A stretch of DNA of 60,000 nucleotides from Bugula neritina. Lineage: Eukaryota > Bryozoa > Gymnolaemata > Cheilostomatida > Bugulidae. The DNA lies in contig OZ037765.1 of assembly GCA_964035545.1 (NCBI GenBank), positions 22,640,495 through 22,700,494 on the forward strand, given 5' to 3'. A program made the position numbers and the translations under genes. The notes beneath the pieces were generated by a model. The model was not told the origin of the DNA, made no database searches, and saw only the letters and a program-made list of their open reading frames with translations. This document shows positions 31,501-41,595 of this stretch, piece by piece (position 1 is the stretch's first letter; every line of letters starts with the position of its first letter).

Positions 31501-34500
31501 TATAGCCTTAAAGGTATATATCCCAAAAAATAATTATATATTATAAATGGTTAAAATAAAAACTATTTTAATTGCCAGGCAGTGTAAGATGTTGGTAAAG
31601 CTTACTAATAAAACTAATGCATCAAAAGTGATTATAATTTTGATATTATCAATACATTAAATCAAACCAGAATTTATTAGTCTAATCGCTAGTTAACAAG
31701 GAATTAGAGCATATAATGTTATCATCGCAATGCACTAGCCGAGCTATGAATGCTTATTCATACACATGCAAAGGAATGTTTTTATATAGCAAGTCTACAT
31801 TGCAGCAGTAAAATATCTAATTATCATTTCCCAACTCATAACTCCAAAATAAACATAATATTATAGTATTATTACACATCATAAATAATTTATTATAATA
31901 TTCTTATCAAATTTGTTTATTAAAAGCTGTAATAATTTTGTCAGTTTTACAAAAGTCTTAAAATAAGTATACAAAGCAAGTGAAGGCCCATCAGTATAAA
32001 CTATTTGAAGGAGAATAAATTTTAGTCAAGTTTCAGTATTGAAAAATAGCTTTGCAAAATTTATTTGTCTTTTTACTGTAAATATTTTTATATAGTATTT
32101 ATTTTTTCAAATTAACTTAAGCTTTATGTTATAGGTTTGCATTGTAATATCATGAATAATTCTAATATGAATTTACTGTTTGGTAGAAACAATGTTGATT
32201 TTCACTGTTAAGATACAGATATCATATCTTAATTGGCTTTGCCAAATCATTTATTATTCTGAAATTCTATGATAGACACTGGAAAAAAAATTAGATTTTG
32301 CTAAAAAAGGTTCTCAATACATTGCATAATTTTTATATAAGCAAAAAATAGACACAATGGTTTATGCAAGACATTCTTATCTGTAAATATAAAAATATGA
32401 AATTCAGTCATACATTTTTTAGTAGCAGCTGAAAAATATTTACATTTAATTTAAATACTTTTAGATGTCAAAAACAGTTTCACTAAATTACATAGTAATA
32501 ACGTAGATAACAAAAACTAGAAATGCATTTTATGATTATATGGTTTGTTGCTTTTAATCTGTTAACCAACTAATATAATACTTTATGTATAGCGCCACAT
32601 CAGGGTGTAAGAAGAAGAGAGCTAAGCTGAATTAATGTTTTACTGGAATTGAAAAAAATGTCTGCACATTATATTTTTGCCAAGTCTTAATAAAGTTTGT
32701 AATTTACAAAAATAAAATGAAAGAGATATTAAATCTGCTACATCGTAGCATTATGCACTGTGCATTTACCTCTACTCCTCGTCCTATGCTGTGTTAATTA
32801 ATTTGAAATCATGTGACAAAAATAAGAAAATAGTTTGTTTTAGGGCTCGACCCGCTTATAATGGAGATGTTCACTTTGTGTAAAACTGCTTTAATGTTTC
32901 AGGAAATAGATGTACAGGTAATGGGTTTTACTGCAAACTTACTTTACAACATAATGAAGTCAAAAGCAAAACAGGTATTATAATTTCAAATATTTATGAT
33001 AAAGACTCATTTTATAAGCAGGGGGGATTTGAACCTTTTCGTTACTGGTACCAAATTACTTAGCAAGGTGTAATTAGCACTTTTTTCCTATATACCACCA
33101 ACCCTTTAAAAGGAAGGTTTAGTAGTGAGTAAGAAGATTAAGATTTGCACCAATCATGGCAACGGTTCCCTCAAGTGACAATTTTCAGTTCTGAACTGCT
33201 AAAAAAGTTTTTTTATTTCAGAATAGTATGTTGTTATAACTTGAGCTCATATTTAGACCAGCAATCATAACTCATTATCAACACTTTCTATTTATTTGAC
33301 TTTTATTTTAAAGACATTCACCAGGAGTTGTCTTGTCTTGTACCATAGCTATTTCATACCAGGTTAATCATAAATTCCAAAATTTGCCACAGATAATAGT
33401 AAAGGCAGAATTTTGCTAATGTTGTTGAAAGCACTTGTTACCATATTATAGGTAAATAATGAGGTAACAAGTAAATAAAACTCACTCTACTGACACCTGC
33501 ATTGAGCCTGGAAAAGGTGAACTCATCACCTGCTGGTTAGCAAGATTAGAGTTATAAGCAGAGAGATTAATTTAATTATTGGCTAAACATATTATTAAAA
33601 GAAATAACCTGGGTTAGTGACATCTAGGAGGAAATGTTGGCTCTCAGGGTGTGATAAAATAATTGAATGTGGCAACTGCCCGGCTGTCAGGGGTAAGACA
33701 GATTAGAAAAATCAAGTGTATAGGTGTAGACTGAGAACGGTGCCTATACAAGCATGCATGAGTTTAAATGATGTATAGTGAAATGTAAATAAACTATTTG
33801 TTGCTAACAGTGTCATAAGTATTAACAACAAATAAGTATCAATAAAAAGATAGTGACGATCATAAAGATCTATTAACAACACTTGAAAAGTGACTTTACA
33901 CTAGGGCGTTGAACACTTGTTGATAAAGAAAGATCTTTATGACTCATTTAAAGCAGAGTCTCTGCTCCAAACTCACATTTAACTCTGGAGTAACAAGGAT
34001 ATGCAAGGAGAAAATCGCGGCTGGCAGATTCCAGAGACAGCTCGGCTGACTTTAAGAACAACGGATGACCTTCGGTATCTTCCGTGACAATATTGCTTCA
34101 TGCAAAGTCTGTTGCTATGTTTTACATTTGTAAAGTCAGGAAACTGTGTGTTGAGATTAGAAGTGCAGCTTTATATCTGTACCAGCTACTAAGTGTCAGC
34201 TGAGTGCCTAGAAACAGCTTCATTGCTAAGGTTTTATTTTTGTTGGCTTTTTCATCAACTAGGCTTACAATATTTTGATAAAAATTGCTATTTATTGATG
34301 TAAAAGCATATCCTACAATTCTAGTTTACATTCCAGTGCTGTGAGTTGCTCGGCTCTTTCATGCAGTCCACTGTATAATTGGTCTGCACTCAATTTTGAC
34401 TACTCTCACCCTTACAACACGAAGACTGCAATGAAGCCAAGCTTGGCTTTGTCAACTGCTGGCAACGTACAAGCTCAATGTTTTACTGTTTGATAAAATT

Positions 34501-34514
34501 GAGCTTAGAAAGTT
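22582..34514. other. 12-kb Lox5 downstream intergenic, no protein gene seen
   Basis: AT-rich sequence with no homeobox or other coding region recognised, including no obvious Hox5/Scr homeodomain exon (no further match to the coding signature of [10 protein letters not shown] was noticed). A poor tRNA-like relic occurs near 33008-33100 on the minus strand. Open frames up to about 76 codons look like chance. Cis-regulatory DNA and a mir-10 primary transcript are expected here but are not visible to the eye. Confidence 0.4.
23391..23396 (+). terminator. Candidate Lox5 polyadenylation signal
   Basis: An AATAAA hexamer about 810 bases after the Lox5 stop codon, the first clear one noticed downstream. 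In AT-rich DNA this hexamer is common, so it is only a candidate. Confidence 0.3.
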
Positions 34515-34597
34515 AACCATCTTCTTTAACCCTGTAGATTCGAATTTGTTTGTAACAACTAACACAAATTCAGCTCTACAGGGTACTAGATGATTGG
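34515..34597 (+). ncRNA. mir-10: mir-10 microRNA precursor
   Basis: A compact hairpin whose 5' arm at 34528-34549 matches miR-10, including the complete seed ACCCTGT and the downstream CGAATTTGT. The 3' arm (about 34565-34586, CAAATTCAGCTCTACAGGG) pairs with it along nearly its whole length, leaving one three-base internal loop; a 15-base terminal loop lies between, and CCATCT/AGATGA lengthens the lower stem. miR-10 represses target mRNAs and is the classic Hox-cluster microRNA, normally lying between Hox4 and Hox5. Here it is 7 kb upstream of Hox4 on the same strand. Relative to the usual sequence, base 1 is A instead of U and base 13 is U instead of C. Confidence 0.93.
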
Positions 34598-37310
34598 AAC
34601 TGCCTATCACCGTAGCTAGATTTCTGGTGTCTTATCTTAAGGAAATCTAAAAACAGGTAGATGCAGGTCTTGAAAAAATTCGACAAGGAATTACTGACAA
34701 CATGACCTGATTTTAACCATGTATTTATTAATATAAAATTAGTAATCATATGTGAATGTCTTTGCATAGCGAAAAAACCTGCTTGGATTTAGCATCACAT
34801 AATCTAGGAAGTTGAGAATTAACTATTCATACCACGGATATTTTTATTTCTGATGCTCTATAGATTTCCCATTATCTATTCACAGACGGAATTATCAACA
34901 ATTACAATGTGTTAATTTCATTTCATTTCTCCTCCATACGCAATTGGTATATTATATAAATTTATATTTCTTAACATTTTTTTTATATTTTACATGTTTT
35001 GCTGTAATATATCTGGTGACTAGACGAACTGGAATATTTTGTGGTTAAAGTCCCTGCTTATGGTTAGACCTTAATTGAACTCTAACTGGTCTGATTGATG
35101 ATAGATTACTAGAACTAGCTTTTATCTATAATTGCCATCTACATGATGTGAGAAGTAAAACTGGATATATCCCTGCGATAGTGTAGTGCTCTCACACATT
35201 ATATAAGTTTTATGAGCTGGGTGTGTATATTCAAGTGTTTGATCTAAGCCCTCCAAATCAGGGGTGCTTCCTACCCACTCCTTGTTCACACTTCCACCCC
35301 CTGTTTACTCACCCCCTCCCCCTCCTTGACAATATAACAATAACATGGTTGTTTATTATATTTATATATTACAACAGCGTGAATCAACCTGACATCCAAC
35401 TTCATTGTGTCGGCACACAAAAGTATAACAACGGCCAAAATTCAAACAATTTTTTTTTCATTAACTTGTTATGGAAATGAATAAGTATTTCACAGCTAGC
35501 CATAGGCATACAATATCATAGTTCAAAAGCTTTCTATATTACCATACAGAGAGAATGTTGGGTTGTTTTGAAGTTCTGCTCTACCTAATGTAATTAATTT
35601 TCTACTTTACTTGTGACAATTGCCAATAACAGTCCATAACACTTTATTTCTGTCATTATTGAAGAGTAGCATCAATGATGTGTAAAAAGCCTTCCTAAAC
35701 ATTGTAAAAAGGGTGGGGGATACAGTTTTCAAGCAGGTGCCAATACTGCTATAGATCAAACCATTTTAGTTTCACACCTATCAACTTGTGCAAGCTAACT
35801 GCACATCATAGGTTCTACTCACTCTCTGCTCATGCTAAAGCATTGCTCCAGCTACATATCTAGATAGACAGGCATGAACTGCTGACATAGCAAACAGATG
35901 CCTTACTATATCGTCAGACTAACTCTTAAAATGAATTAATATCCAAAGGTGAACTTTGAAATCCCTCAGATTTGATGGGAGATAAAAAGCTTTCCCTCAA
36001 CTTAATCCATCTTCTTACCCCTAAGTTATAAAAACGCATTTATTTGAACTAGATTAAAAATAGGTTTCTTCCCCGTAAAGTACTTCGATCTAACAACTCT
36101 TTATAGAATGAGTATAACTGTTAGTTGCATTTCAGGCTACTATTCATAGTGAGGCTGAAAGTTCACATTAGTATATGCAGTGCAGTCTCATGTGCTAGAA
36201 TTGATATTTGCCTTGCCTAGAGGATAATACTGGGAGACTAGGGATGTGCTATAGTAGATTGTCACAGAAAACCATTTTTTGCAATTCATTCGCAGTAATC
36301 GGTTTGTGCCTGCTTATGCATTAAAATTTAATCCATAATCTCAAAACATCCCTTGCACTGAGTAGGATCTTTTCAGTTTATAATACATAAAGTTAAGCAT
36401 TACTTAGTATGATACTTTGTTTTTAAAGTGAATTTGAAATTGGACGATATTTTATAAGTTTATAATTATCATTGTCAAACATTAATGCAACAGACATAAC
36501 TTAATATTTTAATACACCATTCAATTATTTCATACTAGTTTAATTTGCTTTATATTTCAGATATTTAGGCTTTGCATAGCAAGCAGTTTGACAATATTAT
36601 CTGTCCAACATAGTTGCAAGCAGTTTTGGAACTAAATTATGATATAATTCATAACAATTTTAGCAAATAAATTTTGGATCTAAACTATTTTTATCATCAT
36701 CCACTAAGCCTTATAACTATCTAGAGCTTATAAAAACAGGGTTGATATACCAATAGCATACAGATGCGTTTAATTAGAAGGCTAATTATGCAGAGTGGAA
36801 TAATAATATTATTATAGAAATAATTAATTCTGATAGAATTGTTTTGAAGTTGCCTACTCATTTGCCAAATTCCCTTCTCACAATGAGGATGTGATTCTAA
36901 AGGTTGGAATGCAGGTGGTAAAATTTGAGTTTGTAAAAATCAATATCATATTGAAAAACTATAGCAATGTAAAAATTAAATGAGAATTGGCAAGCATAAA
37001 AAATTTTGTAAAATCATAATATAATATCTAAACAAAATATCAATTTTCAAACTTGACTCTGTGAATGGTGATATAATGAACAGTTTGCTATTTATTTTGA
37101 ATAGCATTCACAATCACTGCTTTGTTTCAATATTGCAGTTGCTGAATCATACTTGCTATGGAACCATTTACTGCAATGTATAGCATTTATTTCAATTTGA
37201 GTTGCCAAAAAATGCATAATATGTTTTGTTCAATAAACATGTTGAACTTTTTAATTACTTGAGAAATATTACTTATATATTATATTTACTAATGCAAAGT
37301 AGACATGTCA
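34598..37310. other. Intergenic between mir-10 and the first SINE
   Basis: No gene seen. A strikingly C-rich, pyrimidine-only-like stretch at about 35267-35330 (repeated CACCCCC and CCTCC) is the most skewed sequence in the region; it produces the 85-codon + strand open frame at 35223-35480, which has no other support. Confidence 0.4.
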
Positions 37311-37543
37311 AGGAGCAGCTGTGGCCTAATAGTTGGAGCGCAAGTCAAGTATGACACAGGTCATGGGTTCGAGTCTAGGTAAATGGTGATGTCAAAAAGA
37401 GCATCCAATCATAATCGCTCCTGTGCGACAATGAAATCTCTCAAATAATGTTGTCAGCATGATAAGAGGTACAGTATTTAGCCCACTTTAAAACCCTTGT
37501 AACTAGAGGTACTCGCAGAGATGAAGACTTTAAACAGACATAA
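37311..37543 (+). mobile_element. tRNA-derived SINE
   Basis: The head has an RNA polymerase III A box-like segment (TGGCCTAATAGTTGG, 37322-37336) and B box (GGTTCGAGTC, 37366-37375). A core AGCATCCAATCATAATCGC and a tail with CGCAGAGATGAAGACTTTAAAC follow. Core and tail match the element at 40471-40674, proving a dispersed family. Intact tRNA function is unlikely because the tRNA portion is degenerate and the sequence continues well beyond it. Confidence 0.82.
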
Positions 37544-37602
37544 GTTACACATGTCAGCACACTAGTACTGCAGTATTTCAACTTAGTATCTAGCATTAAA
37601 TT

Positions 37603-37656
37603 CAAGTTTATAGTCACTATTGGTGAGAAACCCCTGATGAAAAGGGTTTGTTACAT
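37603..37656 (-). mobile_element. SINE 3' tail fragment, reversed
   Basis: This segment (containing AGTTTATAGTCACTA and GAAACCCCTGATG) is the reverse complement of the tail of the SINE at 40471-40674, continuing into its oligo-A-like stretch. It is a truncated minus-strand copy placed 60 bases from a plus-strand copy. Confidence 0.7.
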
Positions 37657-39590
37657 TAGTTTAATATCTACCTTTAGCATTAAACTGATGCAATTAAAAC
37701 TACATATGATATAGGGTGTAGGACACTAGTAGTTGAAGTGTAATAATTTGCATGGGCATTCAATGTAGTTAGGAATAATTTAATCAGCCAAAACTAAACA
37801 ACAGAGAGGAGACAACTCATATATTTGTAATGCGATTTGAATATATCGATTTGGCTCTATTTTATTATTTTCATTACTTTTATGTTGGTTACAATAATAT
37901 ATTTCATAAATAGTTTGTATATAAATTAGACTTTAGCAAAAAAATTCATATAATCTTAAACTTCCAATGAATGCAAGATGCAGTAAATACAGCGGTTGAC
38001 ATTTTCTGTTTGATTATGTGCATTATGGCGGACAATTCATTAAGGTCAAAGGTCGAGATTGCAACATAAGGTTTTACTAAATTCAATAAATATATTTATA
38101 TACAAAACTATGCCAGCATAGCTACCGTTAGTTTTATACATAGTAACATATATAGTTGAATTAATTAACAATTTCTAATGACACTAGTTAAAAAGAATAA
38201 TTGCTATGGAATCGTTTTGGAATTGTCATTACTTTATTTCTGATTAAGTACTAGAATTAGAGGGGATAACTCTATACTAGAAGACTATACTGTACTATAA
38301 AATTATAATATTGTGTTTAAACATAGAAGCCATTGTTATCTCTAGTAATCTGAATAAACTAGTAATTTACAAGTATGAGAACTAGTTTCAATGCTATGTC
38401 AGTGCCATTTGCTAACAGTTGAAAACTGTTTATCGAGCACCAATTTTCTGCAATGAGTATAATAATAGTTATGTTGGTATAACTTTTAAAAACTATCTAC
38501 TCTTGTGCAACATTGAGCAGATAACTCTCATTTACCAGTTTTTATTTAACTCTAAATATAGAAGGAAATACAATGCTATAGTGTAGTGATCTTTTGCTTA
38601 TAGCCATATATCTAGACTTTATATCTGATCAACTGTTTTAATATTGCTTAACATGTGTTCAATGCTATTTTAGAAAACTTATACTCTGCCAACAATTTTA
38701 GATTTAAATTACAACAAAACTCAAGTTGATGATTTATATGAGCTGAATCTCTCTGGTGCTTTCTTCTATCATGGTTTCAGTTTTCACAAACAAGAGGTAC
38801 AAGACATATACATTATCATTATCAACATGAGTTGTAAAAAAACTGTCGATCCATTTTGACATAATGGTTTTGATTGTGCAACAATAGTCTTTATTTACTG
38901 CTAAAGTGCAAAGTTGTGATGAACTTGGCATAACTTGAAATATCCACGTTGCCAAATTTACCAAAGTATTGACAATTTTTAAAAAAAAACAAATTTTTGT
39001 CAAATTTATTATCACTTCAAAAATAAAATAAAAAATATTAGTTCTACCACCACGCACTAAACTCTCACAATAATTTAGAATGCTAACTATAAGTGTCACT
39101 TCTATTCAGTATTTCACTGTCTTTAATTCATAATAATTTAAATTAAAAGAGAAATTGTGTAACTAATGTTCATGATGCAGCATAAAATTATATGTTATAT
39201 TGCCAGTTATGCTTTCATAAAGTTATGATTTATGGATCAAATACATATTTCATAAAGATTTAGAAATACAAAAAATAGATAGTTAGACGTGTCAGAAACT
39301 AAAAAGGTTAACCTTTACTATCAAAATAAAAAATAGGCAATTTAATTTTATCTGCTTAAAACTATTAATCTATTAATTCTGACTGATCACCTTGTAAAGG
39401 TTAACATGTATAAAAAAACAGGTGACAAATAAATAATAATATTGCACAAATTTATACATAAAAAACGCATTATTAAATATTTCAAGTTAGTATATAAAAT
39501 TCACAGCAAATAAATCTGTAAAGTCATCTGTTTTGCTCTCAGCCTTATTTTGGTAATATTGAATTAATCTCATTGTGATCTTAAAATTCA
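37657..39590. other. Intergenic, no gene supported
   Basis: AT-rich sequence. The only long frame is a 121-codon minus-strand one at 38734-39099, with an unrecognised, hydrophobic, low-complexity translation. It is long for this composition but lacks any domain, and I do not call it a gene. Confidence 0.4.
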
Positions 39591-39943
39591 CTAAGCCTAG
39601 GGCCACACGGTGCGTATTTTCGCATGCGAAAATTGAAATCACAAGTAGCAAAGGTGTCCACTGTGCGCGTTGAGAAAACATTCGCACTTGTCGCTCTGCA
39701 TTTTCAACGCAAGTGCGAATCGTCTCTGTCGTCGTCACCTAATTGGCTAGTAGTTATTAAGCGAGCCCAATTTCTTTATTTTAGTGCTACATTCCAGTAA
39801 ATTGCGTTTTATTGAAAGCGAGTGCGATTTAAAAATGAAAGCTTTATTCATCACGCGTCACTGACGCTACAGTGGACGCCTTTGCTACTTGTGATTTCAA
39901 TTTTTCGCATGCAAAAATACGCACCGTGTGGCCCGAGGCTAAG
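39591..39943. mobile_element. MITE with about 75-bp terminal inverted repeats
   Basis: A 353-base element whose ends are long inverted repeats. The left end begins CTAAGCCTAGGGCCACACGG and the right end reads as CTTAGCCTCGGGCCACACGG on the opposite strand; the match continues through GTGCGTATTTT.GCATGCGAAAA and ATTGAAATCACAAGTAGCAA to about 75 bases with few differences. The interior holds no transposase. CG-rich ends contrast with the flanks. The 83- and 66-codon open frames on the two strands here (39487-39738, 39822-40022) are created by the element. Superfamily cannot be fixed because the target-site duplication is unclear. Confidence 0.9.
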
Positions 39944-40470
39944 AGTTGGGCCTCTAAAGCTGCTACAAGAATACTCTGTTCTAGTATCATTTAATGCATG
40001 CATCTTTTTATTCAAAAGTTAACTTGCTCAGCAAAACTATGAAATAATACAATATATAGTTGAACTCTGTTCGAATGCATTAAATGTTATGTACTGTTAA
40101 TAAGTCTTTAGGTTGTATTTTTTCAAAACCTTTTTTAATGCCCAGTCAGTAGCTACTTTGTATATGTTTTTGTAAAAATTTTGAGTTATAAATGTATAAC
40201 TTCTTGAAGTGAGGAAATGTATTACAAAATTATACCAATTAATATTTTTATAGTTTACCATTTGGCTTTTATTTTTTTAACTGTTATATTTATGTATATT
40301 ATATATCTAATAGCAATTTGCAAAAATGCATATCTTTATTCCGTGAGATAAACATAATTAGTGCACAAACTTATAGCAAGACTTGCATATTATATTCTGA
40401 GGTTCAGAGAATCGAATAATGCTCTAATATGTTAGAATAGTAACATAAATATACTATTTGTAGGCAGTAT
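39944..40470. other. Intergenic, no gene seen
   Basis: AT-rich spacer between the MITE and the second SINE. Nothing recognisable. Confidence 0.4.
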
Positions 40471-40674
40471 GTAGAGCTGTCCAAGGGGGTTAGAGCGTTT
40501 GCCTAGGAACCACGAAGTTATAGGTTCGAACCCTGAGAAAGGCTATTAGGGATGTTAGGAAGGGCATCCAGTCACAATTGCTTCTGTGCCCCATCTGAAT
40601 AAGTCCTTAGCCCGATTTAACAAAAAAACTTTCCATCAGGGGTTTGTCACAGAGATGGTGACTATAAACTTCAT
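40471..40674 (+). mobile_element. tRNA-derived SINE
   Basis: A tRNA-like head with a perfect B box (GGTTCGAACC, 40523-40532) and a plausible A box just after 40480. The core GGGCATCCAGTCACAATTGC is followed by CCCGATTTAACAAAAAAAC and a tail CAGAGATGGTGACTATAAAC. It shares core and tail with the copy at 37311-37543. The GGCATCCAG core resembles central domains known from other animal tRNA-SINEs; that comparison is from memory and unverified. Confidence 0.85.
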
Positions 40675-41595
40675 TGAGTTTTTATGTAGAGCTGTTCAAT
40701 ATATAATGCTATTATTCAACAACTATTTTGCTGATTGGTTGACAGATTAACAAGTCCTCAAAATAAAGTCAATACCTATAGCTCACTTTATTTACAAGAT
40801 CTAACAGTAAAACACATATACTCCGATCTAATGGTTACATGACTATGTCTAAGTGTCATATATTCTGACCAACTAATAAATTAATACATAATGTTTGTAA
40901 TTTTATTGACAACTTTTCATATAACATTACAAAGTGTGTGTATGTATAAGCTCAAACTATAATGTATCTGCAGTGTCTGCTAGAAAAATAAACAGTGGTC
41001 AACCTATTTTTTTACCAGATAATATCTAAAATATAATTTTCTGACTTAAATGTTACTATGTCATATGTTCAAAATGAGCTCTAAAAGATGCTTTTTATAA
41101 TGGAAATACACATATTAAAATGTTAACTAAGCAGATATTAATTATGACCTTGTATTCTAGGAAACTTAACCCATAAGCCACTTAGCTTAAAAAGAGCTGG
41201 ATAAAAACAAGGTGTTTCAAAATTAAGACATCATTTCTGGTGGTAATCAAAAGAAGAAAAACGGCAGAAGAGGAGGCTCTGTGACATGTGGTAAAGGAGG
41301 TATGTGGTTAAGAAGATAATTGTTGAAGCTACACAAAGAGTTTGCCCAAACAGTACAATGCCTTGCAGTTGTGCTGCAGGCCCTGATCGTGGAATTATAA
41401 ATTGACATATCACCATGGCAACTGGAGCGTATACCTATCGTTAAGCATGGGAAATGGAGTTAAGGGATTTTCCTGTTACCATTGCTACAGTGTGTACCAT
41501 CTAACTAGCTGTTAGACAGTGAACCTCTTGTGCAATGCTCATTGAGCCAAATCGTTTAGTTATCATTCCTGGCAACTGGTTGAAGAACTACAGAC
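40675..41595. other. Hox4 upstream region
   Basis: No coding region. It should contain the Hox4 promoter. A TATAAAT at 41396-41402 lies about 195 bases before the start codon, but the sequence about 30 bases after it is not a convincing initiator. Confidence 0.35.

Noticed and set aside
33008-33100. Possible tRNA gene on the minus strand (GGTTCAAATCCCCC B-box-like sequence)
   Set aside because: The T-arm stem does not pair, no good A box or acceptor stem was found, and the core of the local SINE family is absent; at most a decayed tRNA-like relic.
37311-37385. Genuine tRNA gene
   Set aside because: Although box A and B are visible, the cloverleaf is not intact and the sequence continues into a repeated core and tail shared with another copy, so it is a SINE.
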